A DNA stretch of 64,000 bases from Casuarina equisetifolia. Lineage: Eukaryota > Streptophyta > Magnoliopsida > Fagales > Casuarinaceae. The notes beneath the pieces are model-generated. The model was not told the origin of the DNA. It saw only the letters and a program-made list of their open reading frames with translations, and made no database searches. The position numbers and the translations under genes are program-made. The first letter of the stretch is position 1; every line of letters begins with the position of its first letter. The DNA lies in NCBI GenBank assembly GCA_028551475.1, contig CM052357.1:620001-684000 (forward strand). The letters run 5' to 3'. This document shows, one piece after another, positions 1-13,225 of the stretch.

Positions 1-516
1 TGAAAATTTCATTCGAAGTTACTTTGAGACTATTCTGCTACCATTCTTTAGTATTAAAATCACAAACTATCCCTTCCAGCACAAAAAATAAGGATAGTGT
101 AATATCTCAGTTTTTTGTTTCCTGCCATAAATAAGCATACATACCTCTATAAACTTATACAATCTTGATCTTGTATATACATGAGATTATTACATTTTCT
201 AGACAAACACAGCACACAGATATCTGTTCTTGACATTTCCACCGCAGAAGTTCACCCTGGTGGGGAATTTCTTTTAATCTTAGTCCCTGAAAAGGTTTTT
301 ATTTCCTTGACTAGAAAATAAGAAAGATTGACTAAATTTCATTTGTTAAAATGAAGGAAGATCCAATAGTTATGGAATTGACTGAAAATTTGTCAATAAT
401 AAATCCTTTTTTCAAGTCTCTTCGCCCAATTTGTTCTTTTTTCCTTTTCCAGAGGATTTTTTTTTTTTCTGGTTGTTGTTCCTCTTTCCTATATGGGACT
501 CTTCTTTACAATGCAG
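1..516. other. Left edge, no gene recognised
   Basis: This AT-rich stretch has no recognisable coding exon. It contains a pyrimidine-rich run (about 431-490) ending in a plausible splice acceptor at 515-516, so it may be the last intron of a gene that begins left of the window. Confidence 0.3.
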
Positions 517-698
517 CGATGATTCAAGAGAGAGCAAGCCTGCCGGTCATCTCTTTGCAGCCTGTCGTTGCCGGAGCCGCAAAGAAGACTTCTCGTGCCG
601 TTGGCCAAGCCACAAAGACCTTCATGAACATCATCTCTCGGGGGGAGTTCAGCTCAGAGAACGAAGACGACATTGGAATTGATAGAGTGGAGATTTAA
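517..698 (+). CDS. Possible terminal exon of an upstream gene, unknown product
   Basis: An open frame runs from a pyrimidine-tract acceptor (tttacaatgcag, ending at 516) to a TAA at 696-698. It would encode about 60 C-terminal residues, hydrophilic and Ala/Lys-rich and then acidic (EFSSENEDDIGIDRVEI at the end). Two frames are open here for similar lengths. I prefer this one because its composition looks protein-like and its end is a charged tail. The rest of the gene would lie left of the window. I do not recognise the family, and it could be a chance open frame. Confidence 0.3.
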
Positions 699-3600
699 GA
701 AGCTTCTGCCGCTCCCCAGTTGAGTACTACCCTTTTTACACGCTGTGCTGGATATTGACATCTGCTCAAAATGATCTTTTTCAAGATGAAATGTACATGT
801 CTAGATAAGAACTATGAAATATCATCTACAATGCTCCCTAACAGAAGAAGTGTGTCAAGTTGTTCTGAGTCCTTAAAGCTAAATATAAGATAAGACTCAT
901 CTGGGAAATGCCTTATTCTGACATAGTCCCTATAGCAAAGAGCATGGGATATGGTAATGCTTCTACTGACAACTAGCTTAAAATGGTTTACAATTTGTTG
1001 AAAAATGCTGTCTTTTGTTTGTTTAAATCTTGTTTTTGATATCCTCTTTAAAATAAAAGACATGCTCCCTTCCTACATATTAGTTTCAAGAAAGAAAAAA
1101 TGGTTCAATCTTTGTTATTCAAATATAGAGTTTCTAACACAATATCAAACCTGAAGTTCAAGTATGTCATCTCTTTGCTTGTGGAAAAAAAGAAAAAGAA
1201 AAAAGAAAGATAGAAAGAAAGAAATTCTTGTGGTGTATCTATGGTGGGAATGAAAGAACATGTTGAAAATGGTTTATAATTTATATTATCGTAATCTTAT
1301 CATGAAGGGACAATTTTAATGAAAAAAAAATGCTGTAATCTTTATCAGTGGTAGGTTGGCAGTCATTTTCTTGCTATTTTCATCTTCGATGTTCATTACT
1401 ATACCAACATTTGATGAAAGGTTGCAGTAAAACCAGCCATCACCATCAAAGGCGAAAAGGAAAAAAGGATTGGTTGAAGCAAAGCAGAACAGATGTATGT
1501 TCATAGAATAGGAGCATCTTTCCTTGCTTTTTCTGCGTGGAAGTGGAGAGAGACCTTTTATGGTTTTAAGCGACATATATATATAGAACAAACGACAAAG
1601 ATACCGAATTTTATGTGATTTGAAATAAATTAGTTTTATATTTATAGAGAAGTAATTCTCTTGTCAGAGTTCCCACATCTAGAAAGGATCGAGAATTTAT
1701 TATCTTTAATGGGTTTCTATTTGGTTAATGTAATGGTTTAGCCAATACGCACATGATTTTTTAAAGCCTGTAGAAAACTAGAAGAAACTATTATTAATAG
1801 AATTTTTATTTTGCCTTGACATAGGAAGTTACCATTTGATGTTTATTCATAGTTTTGATTCCTTGAAAACATAACATTTAAGAAAATAAAAAATAAAAAT
1901 AAAAAATCCAAAGCAGCCAACACCAAGCAAACATGCATTGAAGATCAACTAGGTGTGTAAAGAATTGTTTGTGTCATGAATTGAGTTGTTAAAAAGTGCA
2001 GTTTTCCCTTAAAATTGATTTTAAAAGAAAGGAATGTCTATAAAAAAAAATACGAAATCAATGTATCCATAATGTAAACATATGCTAGATCTTAACATGA
2101 TTTCTTATCACAAGCATGGGAAAATATTTCTAAAGACTCACCAATTTGTAAGTAAAAACTACTTCTCTTAAACCTGAATTACCATATTATATTAAAAGGC
2201 CAACTTCTTTCTTTAAAATCAACCTATAATAGAAGAGAGCACCTTTATATATAACTTAAACAATATATCAATATTATACGACACCTAGGGACACATACCA
2301 TATTTTTTAACAATATTCTATCTTTAATCTTCCATCTCATCGATTTTCGAAATAGCTAGGAAGCTAAGAGACTTATCTTCCTCATCAACTTGACCAAAGA
2401 TTGTCAATTTTTAATAATTCGAGCCAAAGGCTTACAAGCTGACTTATTATAAAATATACCCATCACGATCTTACATCGATATGGGGGGCCATGACTACAA
2501 AACAAGATTAAGAAGAAACAAAGTCTTATCTTACAATGAATTGCCCCTTGGAACACTCAACGTACCTTGCACGTCCGGCTTTCATTTTTCTCATCGTATT
2601 CCTTGGAGCATCTAGAGGAAGACTTTAAAGACATGGACCATACAAGTCAGTCCACTTCGTCTTGACTTTGGGTAAGACACGTATGCCATCACACCTCTGG
2701 CTTATATACTCTAATGTCCTCCAATTTGGAGACGGAAACTTCGAGGCAGGTAGTGCCAAAAACATGGGTGATAAGGTCCGACATAGGAATAACGCCACTT
2801 TGTTGCTGTGTGTGGTGTTCTTCGTAGTGAAGGGTCCAAATTTTGTTAATGAGGTTATAGAGAAAATGGTGAAGAGAAGAAAATAAAGCGTGTTTGACCC
2901 TCTCCTCATGACTTTTGCTTCTAAATAGGTAGGCAATTGTCCCATACTAATAGCTTAGGTGGACTTACTGAGGAATTCCAACCTTAAAGGATGGGGTTTA
3001 GGTAACAATAGAAGTGAAACCTAGAAAAAGAAAAAGGTGTCCAAAAAGTTATATACTTAACTAAATCATTATAGCTTTTTCTTTAAAGCTGAGTGTAGTT
3101 CGCACCTGTTGTCACTTAGGTTAGAAAAAAAAAAGGTCTAATTTTTTCACTAAAAAAAGATATTAGATCAAAATATTAGTAATATATGATAATTATTAGT
3201 TCCAATCTACTTTCTTATCCAGCATGTAAGAAAATTATAAAGGTTTAATTTATGAGTTATGGAGTGATTTAGTGAAATTATGAGAATTGAATTCACTATC
3301 AAATTTTGTATACAAATTGAAATTCTAATGTTATATTAAATAAGCTTAAATTCCATTTTATAAAATTAATTGATAACAAAAAAGTATACTTAAACATATA
3401 AGAAAAAAATAATTATAAAAAAATTAATGAGGTGTTATATTTTAATTTAGATTCTGATATCACATTGAATAGAATATAACATTTTTTTAATACCTTTCGT
3501 TGAGACTGGAAGATACCTGAACCTAGAAGAAAGATATTAATTTAAAATATTAATCATATAAGATAACTACAATTTTTAACGTATATAAACGTTGAGACCG

Positions 3601-4176
3601 GACTGGAAAGAACAAAATGATTGAAGACTAGCCACCTACTGTAACATGCTGAACTTGTTTTTTAGCATTGAAACTCTTGCATGTGGTTAGATCACACTTG
3701 AGAAAAATCATATATTTATGAACATCCACGGAGAAAATTAGGCCCCTTTCTGATATTTAAAAGATGAGTTTACTTAGCAATGAAGAAATAAAAAATGAAG
3801 GAGAAGCTGTACACTCCAATCGAAAGGCTTCTGGGAATAAGAAAATATGGAAGACTTCCTGGGATATCACTTTTCCTGGTTGTTGCAGGATGGAACTAGT
3901 AGTTCCGCTGACTTCGTCCACCACCTTCCTCTCTCTTTCCCTTCCTTTACGTCACGGTTTGATGGAGAAACTTGAACTCTTCATGTCCAGACAAAGCATA
4001 GAATACCATATACATCTACAATATAGAATACTCTTCCATCTCTCTCTCCGTCTTTCCACGTTTAAGAACGTTGCAACGTCTCTTTGAACACACGTTTCCT
4101 TGTCTTTGGGGTCTCTCTCTAAGTCTTCTTTCCGGAGAACACAAGGGACGAAGAGGGTCTTCGGGGATTGGAGGAG
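699..4176. other. Intergenic region, no gene recognised
   Basis: About 3.5 kb of AT-rich sequence with purine-rich microsatellite-like runs (1184-1225) and short open frames that lack codon structure. The last 250 bases before the VSR start are rich in CT runs (4035-4140), which is common in plant 5' untranslated leaders, so the VSR promoter and leader probably lie here. I could not assign a convincing TATA box. Confidence 0.4.
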
Positions 4177-7100
4177 ATGATGGAGAAGGAAACTTGCATG
4201 GCTTCGGTGATCAGGAATCTGGTGGCTGTGGTTTTGGTGTTGGTGGTTTTTGATAATCGACAGGTGGGCGCGAGGTTTGTGGTGGAGACGAGTAGTATTA
4301 CTATTGTGTCTCCGGATAAGATGCGGGCGAAGCGGGACGGTGCCATCGGGAACTTTGGAGTTCCGGCTTATGGAGGGTACATGATGGGCACTGTGGTATA
4401 TCCCAAGAAAGGTACAAACGGGTGTGAGGAGTTTGAGGGGGATAAGCCTTTTAAGTCCGAGACCCTTTACCCGACTGTTCTGCTTCTTGATCGTGGAGGT
4501 ATGCAGATCGAATTTCATACTTTCTCTCGCTCTCTTTCTCTCTGTTACTCAGTTTGACTTTTGATGGACTAGTGAAAATTTTCTTTAATTTAAAAGGACT
4601 GTTAACATTCGGTTGATGATTCATGTAATACAGCTTTTACAGTGATGGACATTCGTTTGACTTTGCCACTTCCTTCGCTTTGGGATGTTTTCTACCTAGG
4701 ACTTTCTGTCTATCTAAATGTTTGCTAATTTTAATGGGTTGAGTTTAGATTGTCTAACCAAAGTTGTTAATTAAGGATTGGATTGATAGTTCATGGAATA
4801 AGGTCTTGGTGATTTGTTTGAATTGCTGTCCTAAGCCTTCGAATCAATTAATGGTTAGATGTTAGCTTTAATTGTTTTGTTTCATAAATATGATTCTGTC
4901 TTAAATGATATGATTAGAGTGGTCGGTTATTTTCAGTTTTCTGGATTTGGAAGTTTGAGCATACTTGAATATGGATGATCTGTTTCACTCTGTTATCTAC
5001 GTTGTTTCCCAGATTATCTGTTGTTTTCATTCTCTAGATCATGTTAACGTTAGAGTGCAAATGATTAAAAGTAGATCAAAAGCCCCTCCCTTTCTTTATT
5101 TATTTATTGTTTAAACTTATCATTGTTACAATTATTAATTGGTGCTCTGCTTATGACATTACTTCATTACTATTCTTTTGTGGAGCCAAATGATATCTGG
5201 CACCTCTTTTTGATGATTCATTTTATTGTAAATTTGATAACATAAAAGATCTTAGGAAGAAAATTCTAGTTATGTGTAGCAGATCCTTTATCTATGGCTG
5301 TTTTGTTTGCTATAAAGCAGCTCTTGTGTTTAACAAGCCGTCTCAGGCATGGTTTTTTCAATCCTGTTTTTTAGATTTGAGTTTGTGAATGTTGAGAACC
5401 AACTCCTGGCAGTCTGTACATGGGAGCTAAGTTCAGTATGGTGAAATAGTTTCTCAATCCGGAGCATGTTTATCAATGATATTTAAAATACTCTCATTAT
5501 TCTTTTGTTTTCAAGTGAGTTTAAATGAATAGTCTTTCCTTTTCCATTGGAAATTGCAGAATGCTACTTTGCCAAGAAAGTGTGGCATGGTCAAAAAGCA
5601 GGAGCAAAAGCTGTTTTAGTGGCTGATAAGATTGAGGAGCCTCTAATTACTATGGATACTCCGGAGGAGTCCATGGATACCGACAAGTACATAGAAAGGA
5701 TTGAAATTCCATCAGCTTTAATACAAAAGTCTTTTGGTGATAGCTTGAAAGAGGCTCTGGCAAAAGATGAGCATATTGTTGTAAGAATAGACTGGAGAGA
5801 GTCGATGCCTCACCCTGATAACAGAGTCGAGTATGAGTTTTGGACAAACAGTAACGATGAATGTGGGGTTCGCTGTGATGAGCAGATGAATTTTGTGAAG
5901 AGTTTCAAGGGTCATGCTCAGGTTCTTGAGAGAGGGGGTTACACCCAATTCACTCCTCACTATATAACTTGGTACTGCCCAAAGCCTTTCATCGAAAGCA
6001 ATCAGTGCAAGTCCCAATGCATAAACCATGGAAGATATTGTGCGCCAGATCCAGAGCAGGATTTTGGATTGGGTTATCAAGGGAAGGACGTAGTTTTTGA
6101 GAATTTGAGGCAGCTCTGTGTGCATAGAGTTGCCAATGAGAGTAACAGGTCATGGGTTTGGTGGGATTATGTTACTGATTTTCATATTAGGTGTTCCATG
6201 AAGGAGAAGAAATATACTAAGGAATGTGCTGTGGGTGTTATGAAATCACTCAGTAAGTAGTAATCTATGGCGTTACTCTTCTGTATGCTACTAAAATTTT
6301 GTTTCTAATAGCTAAATCCAATTGAATCAGATCTGCCGCTCGATAAGATTGAAAAATGTATTGGTGATCCGGAAGCCGATGTGGATAATGCAGTGCTCAA
6401 AACTGAGCAAGAACTTCAGGTCATACTTCTTTTTCTTCTTCTTTTCCATTTTTCCTCTTATCAATAAATTTTCTTATAAACAAGAACAGATTCCTCTTGA
6501 AATTGTTAGTCTCTTCATTCAAATATAACAAATATCTGAAGTATCCATATGGTTTTATTGTAGAATAGCTGATTTTCAGTTGCAGCTTAATGTTTGCCTA
6601 ATTACAGAAGTTCCATTTTTGTTAATTAGGTTGGACGAGGAACTCGTGGAGATGTGACCATCTTGCCGACATTGATCATTAATAACGTTCAGTATCGAGG
6701 TTTGTTCCTTAACAGCCATGCTTCTGCAGTGATACAACTTTGTTCCATTTTGCTCAATAACTCTTCTGAACAAGCCCTTCATCAACCATGTTTTGATTTA
6801 ATTGTCAAATGTGAGTCGCATGAAGTGATGCAGTTAATGGTTAGATCTACGATGCTCACAGCCAAAATATATAGAATGCTTCCAAGGGTTGCATTTATAG
6901 AGGCTTTTGTTAGTATGCTGTATTCTGTTTTTTTTTTTTTTTTCTTTATTTTCTATAGAAATGCAGACAGACCTGAGAAAGATTTAAAATACCTTTTTAT
7001 TTTCCAACATGGTCCTCTTATAAGCACTAGGTAACCTGAAGGAGTGACACAGCACATAAACAACTAGTGACAATTGATAGAAAAGCTTTTCCTCTCGTTC

Positions 7101-9755
7101 ATAAGGTCCTTAGAAAATCAAAGTGGCTACAGTTAAAAGCATATTGGTGAATATACGCTGGTCTTTTCCAAGTTATAGTGGTTAAGATCATATTAGGTGT
7201 CTGTTGGCTTTGTCTTAATTTCCTAGTCGTTTTTCCCATTTAAATTTTCCTTTGCCTGTGCCTCTGCTTTGGGTTTATCCTGCCCTGCTTACTTCTTCCA
7301 TGTTTTACCAAATTCCTGTAGATGGTCAATGAATATGATTTTGCTTCAGGGTGTTCCATGCCATAGTTAAGTAAAATAAATGTTGTAGAAAGATGCTAAA
7401 ATTCTGAGTTTACTTTCTCTGAAGGAAAATTGGCTAGAACTGCTGTGCTGAAGGCCATATGTGCTGGATTTAACGAAACCTCTGATCCTCCAGTTTGTCT
7501 AACCTCAGGTTGACATGCTTGTTTAACTCTTATCCTCAGTAATGACTACTGTTCTTGTGACTTTTGAAAACTTAATGATATCTTCTATTTGTATCATTGT
7601 TATTAACCAGATATTGAGACTAATGAGTGTGCCGAAAACAATGGTGGTTGTTGGCTGGATACGAAGTCTAACCTAACTGCTTGCAAGGTATACACAATTT
7701 TCAGAATTCACTGTCGCTTATTCTCCTCCTGAAAAGTTTTCTGTTTCAGATTATGAATATTTTGCTCCTTACTTATGTTTAACTACTCTTTAGTAACAGT
7801 ATAGTGTTGAATTTGGACAGGACACATTTAGAGGAAGAGTCTGTGAGTGCCCTGTGGTAGGAGGTGTTCAGTATAGAGGAGATGGTTATACCTCTTGCGA
7901 AGGTACGATTTTTTTCTTTTGATTAATAGCTAAGCAAGATAAACTATTCATCCAATTTTAAATGTCTGAGTGTGGTGCGTGTATAACACCATCTCTATTA
8001 GTTATGAAGTCAAAATTAGGAGTAAGGGCAAAATAATGGTTTTCTCAATTAAGATTTCTCTTAAGTTACTTATAAGTATGATACATTGGGAAACCCTGTG
8101 TTTTGTATCATTTGTTGAGCCATCACAGTGATCATAGAAAGAGCCGCCAGAGAGGGGAACTTCTCTTGTCGCTCATAGGTGTATGAGATCTCCCAAATGG
8201 TTAGAGAATTGCATTTCCTTGGATTTCTTTGCTACTTGATCCACATTTTTCTCCCAACAACTCTTGGTGAGAAGTTCTTGCTAGAGCATAAGGAAATGCA
8301 TGTTTGGATGATCTTGGCAATTTTATCAATAACATGAAAAATGAGGTACTGAGACCCCCACATGCCAATAGAAGAGTGCTATTTTTTATTGATGCCTTTG
8401 CAATATTTGGAAAGTGCATCCAAGCAAAATGGACTTTATCCCGCGTACTGGGATGCTTACTTTTTCTCCTTGAATGACAGCTTTTGGACCTGCAAGGTGC
8501 TCAATAAATAATGGAGGCTGCTGGTCAGAGAGTAAAAAGGGATTGACTTACTCAGCTTGCTCAGTTAGTGATCTCCATCCTAATCGTTTGCCTTTTTCCA
8601 ATTGTTTCTTGGTTCTTCAGTTGTTCCTATCTATGAGTTCTTTCATCCTGCTTTTGTCACTCTGTTAGAATGCACCTCAAGACTTGTAAGTTTTTCTCTC
8701 ATCTTACTGAACTTCCTTTCACTGCAAAAATAGGAGTCTAATCTATCCGGCTGTAGCTGCCCACGAGGCTTTCAGGGGGATGGGCACAAATGTGAAGGTA
8801 ATCCTGCACCTGAGTGCATTTTTTAGGACAAATTTTGTATGCAATCTATTTTTTTGACAACTTAATATCTCGGTGTCATTTGTTCAGTCTCAGAAACAGC
8901 ACCATTTTGTGTTTGGTGTTGTCATAAACTGAAAGCAAATGAGGGAAAATTTAGAGAGGAAACGAAGAAAAGCAGAGTGAAAAACTTCTGGGGGATTTGC
9001 CCTACAGAGGACCTGATTTGAGCTCGAACCATCTTAAATCTAGTGTTTCTTTATTGTGTGTGTTTGATTTCCAGCATTTGCTCGGGTTTATTTTCATTCA
9101 TGTCTTCTGTTATCCAATCTGCCATCATCCATAACCTTCTCATCCTTGGTTGGGCACCAGATGTCGACGAGTGCAAGGAACGGTTTGCTTGTCAGTGTGA
9201 TGGTTGCAGCTGTAAAAACACTTGGGGTAGTTATGAATGCAAGTGTAAGGGGAATCAACTGTATATAAAGGAGCAGGATACTTGTATTGGTAAGAACAAT
9301 GTCTATGTCTATCATTATGTACTGCTGATCCTAAAATCAGTCCCTTGGTCAGTACCTGATGATCTAGAAGAAATAGTTGTCATTGACTTTGTGGATTTTT
9401 CTGACTGTGAAAGACTAACTGATATCCTTTGTTTCTTCTTTTGAATCGACAGAAAGAACTGGATCGAGATCCAGCTGGTTCATAACTTTCTTGGTCCTAG
9501 CAGCTGTGGCAGGAGTTTGTGTAGCTGGTTATTTATTCTACAAATACAGGCTCCGGGTAATATATAAATATACTCTCTTCAGTTTCTATCCTGTATTAGC
9601 TCGGAAAACTTGCTTAGAAATTTCCGTCCTTTTTCTAGTCTTACATGGACTCGGAGATCATGGCGATCATGTCACAGTACATGCCGCTTGATAACAACCA
9701 TCATAATCAAGTCCAAACTGCGGATGAACCTTTACGACAAGGCTTAGCAGTATAA
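4177..9755 (+). CDS. VSR: Vacuolar sorting receptor (BP-80/VSR family), intact, 12 exons
   Basis: Type I membrane receptor that binds vacuolar sorting signals of soluble cargo in the secretory pathway and carries it towards the prevacuolar compartment. Exons by GT-AG sites and phase: 4177-4498, 5560-6252, 6331-6419, 6630-6699, 7425-7508, 7611-7687, 7821-7902, 8481-8563, 8734-8797, 9161-9289, 9453-9556, 9639-9755. All join in frame to 637 residues, the usual family length. Order: hydrophobic signal peptide, protease-associated domain (about 60-170, LLLDRGECYF), Cys-rich central region ([32 protein letters not shown]), EGF repeats at about 421-472 and 473-521, Ca-binding EGF (DVDEC, 522-564), one membrane span (about 574-595) and a cytosolic tail with the sorting motif YMPL (613-616). 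ATGs at 4177, 4180 and 4198 are all possible starts; 4177 is the first. The [16 protein letters not shown] third EGF resembles VSR5-7 types. Dead copies lie at 29829-44217 and 54061-54371. Confidence 0.93.
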
Positions 9756-11843
9756 GGTAATTATTTCTGGTTTTTTGGTTCAATGATTTTTGCTTCCTTT
9801 GCGGCTGCCAACTTTTTAATGTTGCTGTTATGAATTACATGGAATAAACAGCAAACACACACATAATTATTGCAAAGAATACCAAAGATTTTACGTGGTT
9901 TGGGATAGACCATCCTTATTTTTATTGATAAACACTTCTCACCAATTGGTGCATTTTACACACCTTAAAATCATCACAAAGTTCTATTATAACAACTCAT
10001 CAAATAAAATAGCACACTTGTAGTATTTTCTAAAACTTTGTACTTATAAACAAACTTATAGAAACTTTAATTAATAAATTGTCAATTTACCTTTATTTCT
10101 AATTTTGGCTTTGTACCTATCAGTGATATCAACAGAAACAACATCAAGTGCTACACTAAAGGCATCCACACAAGAGAAGCATGTTAATGCTGGTTGTGAT
10201 GTTGAGATCCATTTGACTGCTCTTAGTACAGAGAACAGATCGTTCTTCCTACAGAATACTACTTTAGGATGACTTCCTATATACAAAAAAGTTGTTTAGA
10301 GAACACTTCTTCTATGTAAATGTTTTTGAGAAACCATGATTGGTAATGACAAGTACAAATAAAAAAAGTAAAACAGAAAACAGAAACAAGGATGGGGAAA
10401 AAGAAAAAAGAAAAATAAATCTAGCTTCCCTAGCTTCTATAATTCATGAGATAATTGTTCTTCTTACAAACTTTTACACTATATCCTTACATATTGCTTG
10501 AACATGGTAGCTATTTTAATGTTAGAAGCAATACCTATGTTCAATATTTCTTTTTGAGAGAGCATAAATGGTCTTTTGTACAAAAGATGCGTACATATAT
10601 CCTTCAAGAGTTACCAAATTGTTTGTCAAGTTTATAACTATATTTTCTTCTGGCAGTATCAGTCCTATAAGCATATTATGAGTGAGCTTTTTTCTTTTTT
10701 CTTGTTTCTTTTTCTTTTTGGATGAAATACTCCTTAGACGAATAAAAGTTGAAAAGTCACTCTATTTATGATTGGAATCTAATGATCTTTATATTCAAAA
10801 AACCAATATGACTTGGACTATTTACCTTAAAACCTCTAAAGAGTTCCTATTTGAAAAATCTTAGTTACAAAGATGAATTTGCTTTTGATGTGCATATATA
10901 AACAGAAGATGGGCGACAAGAAAAGTCATTCCTATGTTGTGAGGGTGTTGCCTTGTAAAGCAAAATAATCAAAGATTACGCTAGCAACAAGCCTGGATTG
11001 CAATGTAGTATCACCTAGCATACAATTTGTTGTAAAAAATTTTGTATAAAGGAATTATCTTCATACTTGAAGTCCTATTTCAAAAAGAAAGAGATTTTTA
11101 AAATGGTATTAAAATCTATGGTTTGAAGAATAAGAGATCTTACTATATTATATATTTCATATTTCTCTTAACAACACTCACAAAACCTGTAATTTTATCT
11201 AAGAAAAGGATGTTAGAATTCTTATATGTAAGATCTTGTGAAAAGAAACCTGTGATTTTATAGGAACAAATTAACCCCCTTCTCTAAAGCGAGTTTTAGC
11301 AGAAAACTGTCAATTTCTAACGGACAATAGCAGGCTAAAAAACCATAAAACCTACCAGAAGGTTCCCATGGCCGAACTTACAAGTTCTCCAATGACATGA
11401 TCCTCTAAATCCCAGACACAAAAAATATCCATATATCATCTCAGCTCTAGTTCCCATCGTGGATGACACTAGAAACAGAGCAGTAGCAGGGCTTATGAGT
11501 TTCCTCAAATCCTTCAACATTCAGTTGGAATTGATGCAAACCCAAAAACTTCTCTTCAGAGTTTTCATCCTGTTTCTCCATTTACGATGGTTCGAATATC
11601 TATATCTATATCTATTAATGCTGTTTCTGAGAATATTTTTCAGAATAATGTCGTTTTGATCTGGATAAAGGAACCTAACAAGGAAGTAGTTTTATTTTTT
11701 GTTTCTAATAATTTTCTCTCCCTTTTGCTCCTTTTCTTAAATTTCTGTCCTTTTTCTGTGAAGGGTTTGGATATTAGAACGGCGACAAACCCAAGTCTAT
11801 AAAGGGCTTAGATTTCAGAACCTCCAAGCAGAACTTAATCGGA

Positions 11844-12614
11844 ATGAAATCAGTGAAACTAAAGCAGCTTCAATATGTCTCCTTTCCGGCAAAATCCATC
11901 ATCCCATTCCTCTTCCAAACTTCCATTGCATCACTGTCTTCTTCTACTTCTCCGTCCATTGAAACTTCTCTTACATCAAAACCCAGTACCAGTAAAGCTC
12001 TGACCCAGGAAGAGCTCACGAAGATCAACCTCCTCCTCCCACGGCTTTGCCTCTCGAACCACCTTCCGACGGCAATCCGCCTCACCTCCACGGCCCTCCT
12101 CAGAAACCCGTCGCCCAAATCCCTCTCTCTTTCCATTCTCGTCGATTCCCTCACTTCCCAGCCCGACATGGCCCTTCCCATGTCCCTTCTTACCCGCCTC
12201 GTGCACTGTCCAGCGGCACACTCCTACCTGTCTCCCATCACCACCATGCTTATTGCTTCGTATTTCAAGAAGCACAAGCCCAAGGAGGCCTTGAAGGTCT
12301 TCCACTGGATGTTGAGGCCGCTCTCGCCGTGTGTGCTGGATGAGAAAGTTTGTGGAATTCTGGTTCATGGGTTTTGTAGGAAGGGGATGGTTCTTGAGGC
12401 CTTGAAGGTTTTGAGGGCAATGGTGGATCTGAATTTGATGCCGAAAAGAGAGTTCGGGACGTGTGTATATAGGGGTTTGTTGAGAGAGGCGAGGCTTAAA
12501 GAAGCTGTGGGTTTGAGTGTGGCTTTGGGCTTGGTTAGTGATATTGGTGGTGAAGAGGCTGTAAAGAAGGTTCTGGGATTGTTAGATCACGTGATTGCCA
12601 TTTGGGCAGATTAG
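11844..12614 (+). CDS. Small PPR protein, copy A
   Basis: Intronless 256-residue protein. The N-terminus is basic and Ser-rich (MKSVKLKQLQ, then SSSTSPSIETS), compatible with an organelle transit peptide. Helical-repeat sequence in the second half has the P-class PPR pattern: ALKVFHWML, CGILVHGFCRKGMVLEALKVLRAM, YRGLLREARLKEAVGLSVAL. PPR proteins bind organelle RNA, and binding here is inferred from family only. With two to three repeats it is short for the family. The start is the first ATG after a TAATCGG context that is also kept in copy B. It lies 2.1 kb downstream of VSR on the same strand. It differs from copy B at about 11 residues with no disruption, so both copies may be expressed. 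Confidence 0.75.
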   Translation: MKSVKLKQLQYVSFPAKSIIPFLFQTSIASLSSSTSPSIETSLTSKPSTSKALTQEELTKINLLLPRLCLSNHLPTAIRLTSTALLRNPSPKSLSLSILVDSLTSQPDMALPMSLLTRLVHCPAAHSYLSPITTMLIASYFKKHKPKEALKVFHWMLRPLSPCVLDEKVCGILVHGFCRKGMVLEALKVLRAMVDLNLMPKREFGTCVYRGLLREARLKEAVGLSVALGLVSDIGGEEAVKKVLGLLDHVIAIWAD

Positions 12615-13225
12615 AGCAGGTAAGCTTTTCAGTTATGAGCTGTGACTGGTGGTTGTTCAAACATAAATTTTTTTTCCAATGAAAAATTTAGGATAAATTG
12701 TTGTCCATTTGACTGACTCTTCTTGAATTAAGATGACAACCAGTAGATCATCTTATGAATGGCCCTAATTATTGATTGTTCAAGTTCATCTACACTTGTC
12801 TAGTGAGATAGTAGATAGAAAACTACTTGAACTTTATTCTACTGATAAGTCTTAACTATTATTGCTTCATGCTTGAACAAGCTTGTTCTCTTCTTACTGT
12901 TTACTTGGTGCGTTGCTTTGGTCCTTATTGCCTTTGGTGTTTATTTCTTGTGTGCGGAATTGGTTTGCATTATGGTGCACCCTTCATTGTTGCAAAGCCA
13001 GACTTAAAATCAAGACTTATGGTTATAAAAGATTCAGTGTGCTGAATCTCTCCAACTTTCTGAGTGTGAGCTTTCTTAGTTGTCAGAAACTTCCTTCCTT
13101 GAAATACAGCTCTTCCCCAGCATGCCCCGATTGCAGAAATATTAATCAAATTTGGCGAATCCTGGAGGCATTTTACTAGATCTTCCCCTAGTTTTGAGAA
13201 ATATAAATGTAATGTGGCAAGATTT
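12615..13225. other. 3' flank of PPR copy A
   Basis: This stretch is also present in the B copy (27745-28360). No coding exon is recognised. It probably holds the PPR 3' untranslated region, followed by intergenic sequence leading to the antisense NB-LRR remnant. Confidence 0.4.

Noticed and set aside
2625-2945. Minus-strand 106-codon open frame
   Set aside because: It has no family motif or supporting splice structure, and an open frame in the opposite strand covers the same bases. It is likely chance.
4168-4176. In-frame TTG as VSR start
   Set aside because: It is not a normal plant start, and ATG codons follow at 4177 and 4180.
10455-10637. 60-codon open frame kept in both duplication copies (also 25777-25959)
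   Set aside because: It starts with TTG, not ATG, and shows about equal replacement and silent change between copies. It survives only because the copies are young.
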